NCBI RefSeq assembly: GCF_008704425.1
Contig: NZ_CP023696.1
Location: 4,318,501-4,382,500, forward strand
Length of the DNA: 64,000 nucleotides
Direction: 5' to 3'
DNA from: Streptomyces fradiae ATCC 10745 = DSM 40063
GTDB taxonomy: Bacteria; Actinomycetota; Actinomycetes; Streptomycetales; Streptomycetaceae
Part shown: positions 52,431-61,794 of the stretch, piece by piece
Layout of the letters: every line of letters begins with the position of its first letter
Position numbering within the stretch: position 1 is the first letter of the stretch
Program-made: the position numbers and the translations under genes
The notes under the pieces: model-generated
Database searches by the model: none
What the model saw: the letters and a program-made list of their open reading frames with translations, nothing else
Told to the model about the DNA's origin: nothing

Positions 52431-53590
52431 GCCAAGCCGCCCGCCGCATCGATCAGGGGCGTCAGCCTGTCCGCCAGTGGGGGATGCTCCGAGACGAGGC
52501 CGCGCAGCCTCTTGAGGGCCAGGACCGTCCGCTTGGACGATTCGGGAGCCTTCCTTGCCGCCGCCTGGCGGGCGGAGCCCAGATCGACCAGTGCCTCGCG
52601 GAAGGTGTCCTCGTCGAGAGCGCCCTCCGCGTGGTGCAGCATCAGGTCCGCGCGGAGACCGTCCAGCTCCGCGACCAGATCCTTCGGACTGGTGTCCTCG
52701 GGGTTCGCGTTGAGATAGACGTTGCTGCCCTGGACCGAGCTGGCCATGATGCCGACGGTGCTGTGATGGGCCGTGTTGCTGACGTGCCCGGCGGGTCGGC
52801 CGGCCGAGCGGTCCGCACCGGCCCGAGGGGTGGTGGACTGCTCCTGGTCGCTCACCAGTTCCACGGCCAGCCGTGTGGCGAAGGCCGCCGCGTTGGCCGC
52901 GGCCCGCGGCTGCTGGCTACGGTCCTTCGCGCTGCTCTTCGTGCCGTCCGCTCGATCGCTGATTCCCCGGATGATCGCGACCGGCGCGCCGTTGAGGTGA
53001 CCGGCCTGGGCCACGCCCGCGGCCTCCATCTCGATGGCGAGGGCGTCGTTGTAGTGCTGCCGGATCCACCGGGCCTCGGCCGAGATCCTCGAGTTCTGCA
53101 CGATCTCGCCGGCGGCGATCGCGCCGAAGCGCACCTGCGGTGCACGTCCCCGGCCGGGCCCTCCGTCAGTCCAGTCGTTCACGCGGGCCAGATGCGCGGC
53201 GAGCTGGCTGATGTCGTGTGGCGCCTCCCACACCCGGGGGCGGGCCTTGAGCCCGTCGTCCTCGCTGGTCCCGCCCTGGTAGGCGTACACATGCGTCGCC
53301 ACCACCACGTCGCCCAGCCTGGCGCTGTCCCACAGGGCGCCGGCGACGCCGACGAACAACACGGCTACCGGCGAGAACTCCTGAATGGCGCGCTCAGCGA
53401 TCACTGCGGCGGATTGATTCCCCTTGCTCGTCAGGCCGAGCGCGACACGGCACGAGGTGCCCCGCACGGTTCCCACCTCGAAGCGCGTCCCCCGCTCATG
53501 CCGGTGTAACCGGGGATCGGCCAGCCTCTGGTGTACGGCCTGGTACTCGAGGTTCAGGGCGGTGAGAACCACCACCAGGTCTTTCCGCAT
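52427..53590 (-). CDS. MTAN/PNP-family nucleosidase with C-terminal interaction module
   Basis: Residues 1-245 form a nucleoside phosphorylase/MTAN fold: 'VVVLTALNLEYQAVHQRL', 'VLFVGVAGALWDSARLGDVVVA', 'LAIEMEAAGVAQAG' with the ribose-binding Glu, and 'IIRGISDRADG' with catalytic Asp212. The fold cleaves N-glycosidic bonds of adenine nucleosides or nucleotides. Residues 276-293 (HSTVGIMASSVQGSNVYL) repeat the motif found in the next gene. A C-terminal helical part (300-387) follows. Related domains act as ATP nucleosidase effectors in antiphage systems such as Detocs. GAAGGG precedes the ATG, 4 bp after the Nudix gene stop. It is not the housekeeping PNP at 8607-9431. Confidence 0.85.
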   Translation of the reverse strand: MRKDLVVVLTALNLEYQAVHQRLADPRLHRHERGTRFEVGTVRGTSCRVALGLTSKGNQSAAVIAERAIQEFSPVAVLFVGVAGALWDSARLGDVVVATHVYAYQGGTSEDDGLKARPRVWEAPHDISQLAAHLARVNDWTDGGPGRGRAPQVRFGAIAAGEIVQNSRISAEARWIRQHYNDALAIEMEAAGVAQAGHLNGAPVAIIRGISDRADGTKSSAKDRSQQPRAAANAAAFATRLAVELVSDQEQSTTPRAGADRSAGRPAGHVSNTAHHSTVGIMASSVQGSNVYLNANPEDTSPKDLVAELDGLRADLMLHHAEGALDEDTFREALVDLGSARQAAARKAPESSKRTVLALKRLRGLVSEHPPLADRLTPLIDAAGGLA

Positions 53591-53594
53591 CTCT

Positions 53595-54335
53595 CTACCC
53601 TTCCGTTCCTGTGTTCTCGGCCGTCGTGGATGACGCGGGCCGGATCAGCGGCGGGAACAACGCGGCCTGCGGCCCGGCCCGGTACAGGCGTGCGGGCCGG
53701 CCTCCCGTCGCTTTTCGACTCGAACCGGCGGGCACGATGAACCCGTTCGCCGCTTTGACTTTCCGATAGAAATTGCGGGTGTCGATCTCGACACCCCAGA
53801 CCGCCTCGTACACCTGCTGCAACTCGACAATGGTGAAGGTCTCTGCGCAGAAGGCTGTGGCAAGTGCCGAGAATTCGAGCTTGGTACGTGCCTGTTCTAT
53901 GCCGTCCGTCGCGATCCGGCGGTGATCGAAGGCCAGCTCCACCTCACCGGACAGGATGGAGTCCGCGGGCACCCACGCGGCATCGGCGGCATCCGTACCC
54001 GCGACCGGGTCGGGGAGGCTCGGCGCGATCGCCAGGTGGGCCATGGAGACGACCCGCCCCCGTGGGTCGCGCCCCGGATCTCCGTACGTGGCGTACTGCT
54101 CGAGATGCACGCAGTCGGCGGTCAGGGAGGTTTCCTCCCTCAGCTCGCGATGGGCGGCGTCCAGGATGCCCTCGCCCTCGTGGTTCAGGAATCCGCCGGG
54201 CAGAGCCCGTATGCCCCGATAGGGATCCTCGCCGCGCTCCACGAGAAGGACGCACAGCCGACCTTCGCGCAGCGTCAGGATCACGAGGTCGACCGTGAGG
54301 AGTACGGACGGCGGTGACCAGCTGTCAGTTGGCAT
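53595..54335 (-). CDS. Nudix-domain winged-helix regulator (NrtR-like)
   Basis: This 246-residue protein has an N-terminal Nudix fold with the box 'GGFLNHEGEGILDAAHRELREET', in which the catalytic REL-x-EE is intact but the spacing to the first Glu is one residue longer and the final Gly is Ser. The C-terminal ~80 residues form a winged helix (VYEAVWGVEIDTRNFYRKV, then 'GRPARLYRAGP') as in NrtR. NrtR repressors bind ADP-ribose and control NAD metabolism. The ATG at 54335 lies 7 nt after TACGGT with no ribosome site, so leaderless. It is the first gene of the island operon and probably autoregulates it. Confidence 0.88.
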   Translation of the reverse strand: MPTDSWSPPSVLLTVDLVILTLREGRLCVLLVERGEDPYRGIRALPGGFLNHEGEGILDAAHRELREETSLTADCVHLEQYATYGDPGRDPRGRVVSMAHLAIAPSLPDPVAGTDAADAAWVPADSILSGEVELAFDHRRIATDGIEQARTKLEFSALATAFCAETFTIVELQQVYEAVWGVEIDTRNFYRKVKAANGFIVPAGSSRKATGGRPARLYRAGPQAALFPPLIRPASSTTAENTGTEG

Positions 54336-54342
54336 GCGCAGC

Positions 54343-54372
54343 ACCGTACTTCAGTAACTGTCACTCACACAA
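54343..54372 (-). promoter_or_regulatory. Promoter and candidate operator of the island operon
   Basis: On the minus strand, TTGTGT (54372-54367), an 18-bp spacer and TACGGT (54348-54343) lie 7 nt before the Nudix gene ATG. The spacer contains the 9-bp palindrome CAGTTACTG (54352-54360), placed where a repressor would block polymerase. Confidence 0.55.
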
Positions 54373-54375
54373 GAA

Positions 54376-54747
54376 GGGGGGTTCGCGAGGCCCGTCCTTG
54401 CCGTGGCTGAGCATCGTCGTCACGCGCAGGGCCGCCGAGTGGGTCGGCCTGACGGCCGCCAGCAAGGGCGGAGGGTATGGCCTGAGCGTCTGAGAACGGG
54501 ACCGTCCTGAAGCCCGTTGCGCCGACGAGTGCTCCACGGACCCGGGGAGCGGGCCGCCGTGGTGCGCGCGGTGCGGGGCGTTCCTCGAGCCCTCCCGGTC
54601 CACCGGTCGAGGGCTGTGGCGGTGCGGTGCCGCCAGTCGCCGGCCGGTCCAGCCGTGTGAACCCGGAGCCGGAGCCCTTCGGCCCGCTCGCGCGTCGCCC
54701 CTGTGGCGCATGGGCGGGGCGGAGGCGGTGTGCGCAAGGATGAGGGT
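54376..54747. other. 370-bp gap at the right edge of the island
   Basis: No gene, repeat or integration site could be supported. Composition changes back to the GC-rich backbone across it. The promoter of the DUF255 protein gene is expected near 54700. Confidence 0.4.
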
Positions 54748-56787
54748 ATGCCGAACCGACTTGCGCAGGCCACGTCCCCGTACCTCCTCCAGCACGCGGA
54801 CAACCCCGTCGACTGGTGGCCATGGGAGACCGACGCGTTCGAGGAAGCCCGGCGGCGCGACGTCCCCGTGTTCTTGAGCGTCGGCTACAGCGCCTGCCAC
54901 TGGTGCCACGTCATGGCGCACGAGTCCTTCGAGGACGGCGACACCGCCGCGTACCTGAACGAGCACTTCGTGTCCGTCAAGGTGGACCGCGAGGAGCGGC
55001 CCGATGTGGACGCCGTGTACATGGAGGCCGTGCAGGCCGCCACCGGGCAGGGCGGCTGGCCCATGTCCGTGTTCATGACGCCGGACGGGGAGCCCTTCTA
55101 CTTCGGCACCTACTTCCCGCCCGCCCCCCGGCACGGCATGCCGTCCTTCCGCCAGGTGCTTGAAGGCGTGCACCACGCCTGGACGAGCCGACGGGGCGAG
55201 GTGGGAGAAGTCGCGGGGAAGATCACTCGGGACCTTGCCGGGCGAGAGCTGAGTACGGGGGATGCCGGGACGCCCACCGAGGAGACCCAGGCTCTGGCCC
55301 TCCTCCAACTGACCCGGGACATCGATCCTGCGAGCGGGTGGTTCAAGGGAGACACCAAGTTCCCGCCGTCGATGGTGATCGAGTTCCTGTTGCGCCACCA
55401 CGCGCGGGCCGGCTCCGTGGCAGCGCTGGAGATGGTGGAAGGGCTGTGCGGCGCGATGGCTCGTTCGAGCCTGTACGACCAGGTGGGAGGCGGATTCCAC
55501 CGGTACGTGCTCACGCCGAGGGCCGGTGGGCCTTTGGTGCCCCACTTCGAGAAGATGCTCTATGACAACGCGCTCCTGTGCCGGGTGTACACGCATCTGT
55601 GGCGGGCCACCGGCAGTGACCTCGCGCGGCGGGTCGCGCTGGAGACCGCCGACTTCATGGTGCGCGAGCTGCGCACGCCCGAGGGCGGGTTCGCGTCCGC
55701 GCTGGACGCCGACTCCGACGACGGCACCGGGCGGCACGTCGAGGGCGCGTACTACGTGTGGACCCCCGCGCAACTGCGCGAGGCGCTGGGCGAGGACGAC
55801 GCCGCGTACGCCGCGCGGCTCCACGGCGTGACCGAGGAGGGCACCTTCGAGGAGGGCGCCTCCGTGCTCCGGCTCCCGCAGGATGCCGGGGTCGCCGACG
55901 CGGAGCGGCTGTCCGGCATCCGCGCGCGGCTGCTCGCCGCGCGGGACCAGCGGCCCAGGCCGGGCCGGGACGACAAGGTGGTCGCCGCGTGGAACGGCCT
56001 CGCCGTCGCCGCGCTCGCCGAGGCCGGGGCCTGCTTCGACCGCCCCGACCTGGTGGAGCGCGCCACCGAGGCGGCCGACCTGCTGGTGCGGGTCCACCTC
56101 GACGAGGGCGGGCGGCTCGCCCGCACCTCCAGGGACGGGCGCTCCGGCGGGCACGCCGGGGTGCTGGAGGACTACGGCGACGTGGCGGAGGGCTTCCTCG
56201 CGCTGGCCGCCGTCACCGGCGAGGGGGTCTGGCTGGAGTTCGCCGGCCTGCTGCTCGGCATCGTGCTGGACCGGTTCCGCGGCGAGGGCGGCGAGCTGTT
56301 CGACACCGCGCACGACGCCGAGCCGCTGATCCGCCGCCCCCAGGACCCCACCGACAACGCGGCCCCGTCCGGCTGGACCGCCGCCGCGGGGGCGCTGCTG
56401 TCGTACGCCGCGCACACCGGGTCGGAGGCGCACCGGACCGCCGCGGAGCGGGCGCTCGCCGTGGTCGGGGCGCTCGGCCCGCGCGCGCCCCGGTTCATCG
56501 GCTGGGGCCTCGCGGTGGCGGAGGCGCTGCTGGACGGGCCCCGCGAGGTGGCCGTCGCCGGTCCGGCGGGCGACCCGGACCGGGCCGCCCTGCACCGGGT
56601 GGCGCTGCGGGGCACGGCGCCGGGCGCGGTGGTCGCGGTGGGCGAGCCGGACGGTGGGGAGTTCCCGCTGCTGCGGGACCGGCCGCTGGTGGACGGGCGC
56701 CCGGCCGCGTACGTGTGCCGCCACTTCACCTGCGAGGCTCCGACGACGGACGCGGACCGGCTCGCCCGGCAGCTCGGCGCCCGCTGA
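54748..56787 (+). CDS. DUF255 thioredoxin-like/six-hairpin glycosidase-fold protein (YyaL/SSP411 family)
   Basis: This 679-residue protein has an N-terminal thioredoxin-like domain with 'SACHWCHVMAHESFED' (CxxC) and 'VKVDREERPDVDAVYM'. A large (alpha/alpha)6-barrel domain with 'GGGFHRYVLTP', 'PHFEKMLYDNALL', 'ALDADSDD' and 'KVVAAWNGLAVAAL' follows. The family (bacterial YyaL, human spermatogenesis-associated protein 20) has no proven reaction; redox-linked sugar epimerase activity has been suggested. AAGGA precedes the ATG by 7 nt. It belongs to the core chromosome and not the adjacent island. Confidence 0.92.
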   Translation: MPNRLAQATSPYLLQHADNPVDWWPWETDAFEEARRRDVPVFLSVGYSACHWCHVMAHESFEDGDTAAYLNEHFVSVKVDREERPDVDAVYMEAVQAATGQGGWPMSVFMTPDGEPFYFGTYFPPAPRHGMPSFRQVLEGVHHAWTSRRGEVGEVAGKITRDLAGRELSTGDAGTPTEETQALALLQLTRDIDPASGWFKGDTKFPPSMVIEFLLRHHARAGSVAALEMVEGLCGAMARSSLYDQVGGGFHRYVLTPRAGGPLVPHFEKMLYDNALLCRVYTHLWRATGSDLARRVALETADFMVRELRTPEGGFASALDADSDDGTGRHVEGAYYVWTPAQLREALGEDDAAYAARLHGVTEEGTFEEGASVLRLPQDAGVADAERLSGIRARLLAARDQRPRPGRDDKVVAAWNGLAVAALAEAGACFDRPDLVERATEAADLLVRVHLDEGGRLARTSRDGRSGGHAGVLEDYGDVAEGFLALAAVTGEGVWLEFAGLLLGIVLDRFRGEGGELFDTAHDAEPLIRRPQDPTDNAAPSGWTAAAGALLSYAAHTGSEAHRTAAERALAVVGALGPRAPRFIGWGLAVAEALLDGPREVAVAGPAGDPDRAALHRVALRGTAPGAVVAVGEPDGGEFPLLRDRPLVDGRPAAYVCRHFTCEAPTTDADRLARQLGAR

Positions 56788-56853
56788 CGGGGGAGGCGGC
56801 GGGAGGCGGCCGGTGGCGGCGGGGCGCGGGGCCGGGTGTCCGACGGTGCCGTC

Positions 56854-57819
56854 TCATGGGATCGGTTCCACCGGTGTCCGCCGCGCCCCGCCGCGGCACG
56901 CGGCGGCTGTGCCGCCCGACCGGTCCGGCCGGTCGGGTCGCGACGGCACCGGGAACGGTCTGGGTCGCGGAGGCGGAGAGCCGTCGGCGCCGACTCCGTT
57001 CGTGACCCGAAGGAACTCCAGCTTCTCGGCGTCGAGGGAGCCCGCGGCCACCGTGTAGACCAGGAGACGCACGTCGCAGCCCGGGACGGTGAGCACATCG
57101 CAGTCGCACACCACGTCGCCGACCCGGGGATGCACGACGGTCTTGCGGACCGACGCATGCAGACCGACCGCGCCCTCGTCCCACAGGCGGGCGAAGTCCG
57201 CACGGGTGGAGCGCAGTTCCTCCACGAGCTCGACCAGTCCACGGTCGTGGGGATAGGTGACGAGGGCCGCACGCAGGTCGGCGACGAGGGCGGAGTGCAG
57301 GATGTCGCCGTCCTGCCGCACGGGCCAGGCGGCGAGCCCCCTGGGCCCCGAGGCGAAGGCAGCCCGCACCAGATTCCGTTCGGTGTGTGTCCGTCCGCCG
57401 GGGTCGCCCAGCAGTGCTGCCCAAGCCGGAGTCCAGGACAGCAGGGTCCAGTCGGCGCTGAACACGCCCGCGGGCAGGTCCCCGAGACGCGCCAGCATCC
57501 GCTGGACCCCCGCCGGAACACGGGTGGAGATCGTCCCGTCGTGCGGGGGCAGGAGGCCGGCCAGCCGGTAGGCGTGATCGCGCTCCTCGGGCTCCAGGCG
57601 CAGCGCCCGGGCCAGGCTCGCGACGACCTGCGCCGACGGGTTCCTGGCGCGCCCCTGTTCCAGCCGCACCACGTAGTCGACGGAGAGCCCGGCGAGTTCG
57701 GCCAGTTCCTCGCGCCTCAGCCCGGCCGCGCGCCGTCCGGGCCGCGCAGTCCGCCCGATGTCCACGGGGGAAAGCCGGTCGCGCCAGCGGCGCAGCGCCG
57801 TGCCAAGGGTCTCGTCCAC
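56854..57819 (-). CDS. XRE-family regulator with MmyB-like domain
   Basis: This 321-residue protein has an HTH at residues 22-75 (RRAAGLRREELAELAGLSVDYVVRLEQGRARNPS) and an MmyB ligand domain: 'VFSADWTLLSWTPAWAALLGDP', 'VADLRAALVTYPHDRGLVELVEELR', 'VHPRVGDVVCDCDVLTVPG'. The normal family end is near residue 275; the last ~45 residues are Pro/Arg-rich. It is divergent from an SDR oxidoreductase 103 bp away, the usual MmyB regulator/oxidoreductase pairing, so it probably represses that gene. Confidence 0.92.
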   Translation of the reverse strand: MDETLGTALRRWRDRLSPVDIGRTARPGRRAAGLRREELAELAGLSVDYVVRLEQGRARNPSAQVVASLARALRLEPEERDHAYRLAGLLPPHDGTISTRVPAGVQRMLARLGDLPAGVFSADWTLLSWTPAWAALLGDPGGRTHTERNLVRAAFASGPRGLAAWPVRQDGDILHSALVADLRAALVTYPHDRGLVELVEELRSTRADFARLWDEGAVGLHASVRKTVVHPRVGDVVCDCDVLTVPGCDVRLLVYTVAAGSLDAEKLEFLRVTNGVGADGSPPPRPRPFPVPSRPDRPDRSGGTAAACRGGARRTPVEPIP

Positions 57820-57922
57820 TCGGCCATTGTGTCCGCCGGGCGGCCGCTGTGCCTGGTACCGGCAGTCCTACCGTCGCGGAGGGCGCTGGTGCCCCGTCTC
57901 TCCCCCAGTCGAGAGTGAACGC

Positions 57923-58618
57923 ATGACGACCACATTCATCACGGGTGCCAACAGGTCCCTCGGGTACGAGACCGCCCGCCGGCTGAAGGAGGCAGGCCAC
58001 ACCGTCATCGTCGGTGCGCGCGACCCCCGGCGCGGCCAGGCGGCCGCCGACGCACTCGGTGCCCGGTTCGTACGGATCGACGTGACCGACGACGCGTCCG
58101 TGGCCGCGGCCGCCGCCGACGTCGGGGCTCACGAGGGGAGCGTCGACGTCCTGGTCAACAACGCGGGAATCCTGGGCACCCACGACGCCGCCGACCAGAT
58201 CACGGCCGCCGACGCCAGGGCGGTGTTCGAGGTCAACGTCGTGGGGATCGTCCGCGTGACGCACGCGTTCCTTCCCCTCCTGCGGAAGTCGGCGAACCCG
58301 GTCATCGTCAATGTGTCGAGCGGCATGGGCTCCTTCGCGGCCACCCATGACACCGGGCGCGTCGAGGGCCGGTTCGTGGTACCGCTCTACACGGCGTCGA
58401 AGGCTGCCGTGACCATGCTGACCACGCAGTACGCGAAGGCCTGGCCGGACGTGAAGGTGAACGCGGCCGACCCCGGCTACACGGCGACCGACTTCAACGG
58501 CCACAGCGGCCCGCAGACGGTGACCGAGGGGACCGACGCGATCGTCGCACTCGCCACCATCGGGAGGGACGGGCCGACCGGGGCCTTCCGTGACCGGCAC
58601 GGCGCGATGGCCTGGTAG
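57923..58618 (+). CDS. SDR-family NAD(P)-dependent oxidoreductase
   Basis: This 231-residue short-chain dehydrogenase has the cofactor loop 'ITGANRSLGYETA', 'VDVLVNNAGILG', catalytic Ser in 'VNVSSGMGSF' and Tyr-x3-Lys in 'PLYTASKAAV'. The substrate is unknown, probably a small carbonyl or alcohol. The ATG at 57923 has GAGAG 7 nt upstream. It is likely under control of the divergent MmyB-like regulator. Confidence 0.92.
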   Translation: MTTTFITGANRSLGYETARRLKEAGHTVIVGARDPRRGQAAADALGARFVRIDVTDDASVAAAAADVGAHEGSVDVLVNNAGILGTHDAADQITAADARAVFEVNVVGIVRVTHAFLPLLRKSANPVIVNVSSGMGSFAATHDTGRVEGRFVVPLYTASKAAVTMLTTQYAKAWPDVKVNAADPGYTATDFNGHSGPQTVTEGTDAIVALATIGRDGPTGAFRDRHGAMAW

Positions 58619-58878
58619 CGCTCCCGGACGGTTCGGAAGAAGACGGCCGGTCCCGCCTCTCCGCCGTGCCGGGGCCCGGCGCGGCGGGCCGGCCGGGAGA
58701 CCTGTGATCCGGTTGACCGGCCCGGCCGGCGCCCCAGGGCGAGGAGGGCCGCACCCTCGTTCGGCGCGGTCGCCACCGTCCCGCTGCGCCCTGTCCGGGC
58801 GGCGCGAGACCGGGTCCGGCCGAGGACGCGACGAAGACGGTTCGGGCCCGGCCCGCGCGAGGAGGTGAGGCGTCCCGT

Positions 58879-59568
58879 CTAGCCGTGCTCGTACGCGACC
58901 AGGGAGATGCCCACGTAGTGCACCGCGAACGCCGCCAGCGTCAGGGAGTGGAACACCTCGTGGAAGCCGAACCAGCGCGGTGACGGGTTCGGGCGCTTCA
59001 GCCCGTACACCATCCCGCCGACGCTGTAGAGGACCCCGCCGACCACGACGAGGACCAGCACCGCGATGCCGCCCTCGCGCAGGAAGTCCGGCAGGAAGAA
59101 GACGGCCGCCCAGCCCATGGCGATGTAGCACGGTGTGTAGAGCCAGCGCGGGGCGCCGACCCAGAAGACGCGGAACGCGATGCCCGCAGCCGCGGCGGCC
59201 CAGACGGCCCACAGCAGCACCCGCGCGGTGGAGTCCGGGAGCAGGAGCAGCGTCAGCGGGGTATACGTCCCCGCGATGATCAGGAAGATGTTGGCGTGGT
59301 CCAGCCGGCGCAGCACGGCCGTGGCGCGCGGGCCCCAGTTCCCCCGGTGGTACAGGGCGCTCACGCCGAAGAGGAGGCACGCCGTGAGCACGTAGACGCC
59401 GCAGGCGATGCGGCCGCGCGTCGAGTCGGCGAGGGCGGTGAGCACCAGCCCGGCGATGAGGACGGCGGGGAACATCCCCGCGTGCAGCCAGCCGCGCAGC
59501 CGCGGCTTGAGGGGCGAGTGGCTCGGAGTGCTGTCGGCTTCGGACTGCTCGGTCACGGCGGCGGTCAT
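58879..59568 (-). CDS. Hemolysin III/PAQR-family (YqfA/TrhA) membrane protein
   Basis: This 229-residue seven-TM protein has conserved PAQR residues 'GVSALYHRGNW' (Ser..His), 'LDHANIFLIIAGTYTPL' (Asp, His) and 'FHEVFHSLTLAAFAVHYVGI' (HxxxH), which form a metal-hydrolase-like site. The family is linked to membrane fluidity and lipid homeostasis (TrhA). No ribosome site; TAGCAT lies 6 nt before the ATG, so leaderless. Confidence 0.92.
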   Translation of the reverse strand: MTAAVTEQSEADSTPSHSPLKPRLRGWLHAGMFPAVLIAGLVLTALADSTRGRIACGVYVLTACLLFGVSALYHRGNWGPRATAVLRRLDHANIFLIIAGTYTPLTLLLLPDSTARVLLWAVWAAAAAGIAFRVFWVGAPRWLYTPCYIAMGWAAVFFLPDFLREGGIAVLVLVVVGGVLYSVGGMVYGLKRPNPSPRWFGFHEVFHSLTLAAFAVHYVGISLVAYEHG

Positions 59569-59764
59569 GCCGGAATGCTACCGACGCCGCCGTGGGAGGG
59601 GGACACACGTGGCGATGCTCACGTGAGGGGCCCTCTGGACATATGCGCATTCCCGTCGGATGATCAAATGAGTGCGGTCGGCACCGGATGAGCGCGCACA
59701 ACGCAGCGTCCGGGTCGCAGCCCCCACGGGGCACCAACCACAAACCCCTCAACAAGGAGCAACC

Positions 59765-61588
59765 GTGGCGCGCGAGAACGCGGCTCCCAGCACCGTCCCC
59801 ACCCAGCACCAGGCCCTGCGGGCCTGGGTCGACGAGATCGCGGCGATCACGCAGCCGGACCAGGTGGTCTGGTGCGACGGCTCCGAGGCCGAGTACGAGC
59901 GCCTGTGCGAAGAGCTCGTGGCCAAGGGCACGTTCAGGAAGCTGGACCCGGTCAAGCGCCCCCACTCGTACTACGCCGCCTCCGACCCGACCGACGTCGC
60001 GCGCGTCGAGGACCGCACCTTCATCTGCTCCGAGAAGGAGGAGGACGCGGGCCCGACCAACCACTGGAAGGCCCCCGCCGAGATGCGCGAGGTCTTCGCC
60101 GGGGAGCAGGGGATCTTCCGCGGCTCGATGCGGGGCCGCACCATGTACGTCGTCCCGTTCTGCATGGGCCCCCTCGGCTCCCCGCTCTCCGCGATCGGCG
60201 TCGAGATCACCGACTCCGCCTACGTCGCGGTCTCCATGCGCACCATGACCCGCATGGGCCAGGCCGTGCTGGACGAGCTGGGCGACGACGGCTTCTTCGT
60301 CAAGGCCGTCCACACCCTCGGCGCCCCGCTGGAGCCCGGCCAGGCCGACGTCCCGTGGCCGTGCAACTCCACCAAGTACATCTCGCACTTCCCCGAGACC
60401 CGCGAGATCTGGTCCTACGGCTCCGGCTACGGCGGCAACGCCCTGCTCGGCAAGAAGTGCTACGCCCTGCGCATCGCGTCCGTCATGGCCCGCGACGAGG
60501 GCTGGCTCGCCGAGCACATGCTCATCCTGAAGCTGACCCCGCCGCAGGGCGAGGCCAAGTACGTCGCCGCCGCCTTCCCGTCCGCGTGCGGCAAGACGAA
60601 CCTCGCGATGCTGGAGCCCACGATCTCCGGCTGGACCGTCGAGACCATCGGCGACGACATCGCCTGGATGCGGTTCGGCGAGGACGGCCGGCTGTACGCG
60701 ATCAACCCCGAGGCGGGCTTCTTCGGCGTCGCGCCGGGCACCGGCGAGCACACCAACGCCAACGCCATGAAGACCCTGTGGGGCAACGCCGTCTTCACCA
60801 ACGTCGCGCTCACCGACGACGGCGACGTGTGGTGGGAGGGCATGACCGAGGAGACGCCCGCCCACCTGACCGACTGGAAGGGCAACGACTGGACGCCGGA
60901 GTCCGGCACCCCGGCCGCCCACCCGAACGCCCGCTTCACCGTGCCCGCCTCGCAGTGCCCGATCATCGCGCCCGAGTGGGAGGACCCCAAGGGCGTCCCG
61001 ATCTCCGCGATCCTCTTCGGTGGCCGCCGCGCCTCCGCCGTCCCGCTGGTCACCGAGTCCTTCGACTGGCAGCACGGCGTCTTCCTCGGCGCCAACGTCG
61101 CCTCCGAGAAGACGGCCGCCGCCGAGGGCAAGGTCGGCGAGCTGCGCCGCGACCCCTTCGCGATGCTGCCCTTCTGCGGCTACAACATGGGCGACTACAT
61201 GGCCCACTGGATCAAGGTCGGCAAGAGCGCCGACCAGGCGAAGCTGCCGAAGATCTACTACGTGAACTGGTTCCGCAAGAACGACGCGGGCAAGTTCGTG
61301 TGGCCGGGCTTCGGCGAGAACAGCCGCGTCCTGAAGTGGATCGTCGAGCGCCTGGACGGCAGGGCCGGGGGCGTCGAGACCCCGATCGGCATCCTGCCGG
61401 CGCGCGACGCGCTCGACACCGACGGCCTCGACCTGCCGGAGGAGGACCTCGACTTCCTGCTCAAGGTCGACGCCGACGTGTGGCGCGAGGAGGCGGCCCT
61501 CATCCCCGACCACCTGAACACCTTCGGCGACCACACGCCGAAGGAGCTGTGGGACGAGTACCGGGCGCTCGTCTCCCGCCTGGGCTGA
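59765..61588 (+). CDS. pckA: Phosphoenolpyruvate carboxykinase (GTP)
   Basis: This 607-residue GTP-type PEPCK converts oxaloacetate and GTP to PEP, CO2 and GDP in gluconeogenesis. Signatures are the kinase loop '[15 protein letters not shown]' (271-278), '[12 protein letters not shown]', '[13 protein letters not shown]', 'LFGGRR' and the GTP-binding '[13 protein letters not shown]'. GTG 59765 has AAGGAG 6 nt upstream. It is alone, with a perfect hairpin after it. Confidence 0.96.
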   Translation: MARENAAPSTVPTQHQALRAWVDEIAAITQPDQVVWCDGSEAEYERLCEELVAKGTFRKLDPVKRPHSYYAASDPTDVARVEDRTFICSEKEEDAGPTNHWKAPAEMREVFAGEQGIFRGSMRGRTMYVVPFCMGPLGSPLSAIGVEITDSAYVAVSMRTMTRMGQAVLDELGDDGFFVKAVHTLGAPLEPGQADVPWPCNSTKYISHFPETREIWSYGSGYGGNALLGKKCYALRIASVMARDEGWLAEHMLILKLTPPQGEAKYVAAAFPSACGKTNLAMLEPTISGWTVETIGDDIAWMRFGEDGRLYAINPEAGFFGVAPGTGEHTNANAMKTLWGNAVFTNVALTDDGDVWWEGMTEETPAHLTDWKGNDWTPESGTPAAHPNARFTVPASQCPIIAPEWEDPKGVPISAILFGGRRASAVPLVTESFDWQHGVFLGANVASEKTAAAEGKVGELRRDPFAMLPFCGYNMGDYMAHWIKVGKSADQAKLPKIYYVNWFRKNDAGKFVWPGFGENSRVLKWIVERLDGRAGGVETPIGILPARDALDTDGLDLPEEDLDFLLKVDADVWREEAALIPDHLNTFGDHTPKELWDEYRALVSRLG

Positions 61589-61668
61589 CCCGGCCCCGCA
61601 GACCCGCGGCCGGGCCGACCGACAACGCCCTGACCTGTGGAGTCACCCGGCCGGGCCGCGGCCGGTGA

Positions 61669-61704
61669 GAACCCCCGGAACGGCACCCGCCGTTCCGGGG
61701 GTTC
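61669..61704 (+). terminator. Perfect 16-bp hairpin after pckA
   Basis: GAACCCCCGGAACGGC (61669-61684) pairs perfectly with 61689-61704 around ACCC, 80 bp past the pckA stop, ending near a TTCGTC run. Confidence 0.85.
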
Positions 61705-61794
61705 GTCTCGTCCCGGGGGCCGGGTTCGTCGTTCGTGGTGGGTGGGGGGTTCCGGCGCGGACGTGGTCTCCTCGCGGGTGCGGCCCGCGGGCGC

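Noticed and set aside
52427-53590. Housekeeping methylthioadenosine nucleosidase
   Set aside because: The catalytic fold mat be similar, but the extra C-terminal module, the TM partner with the same motif and the operon context argue for a conflict-type role.
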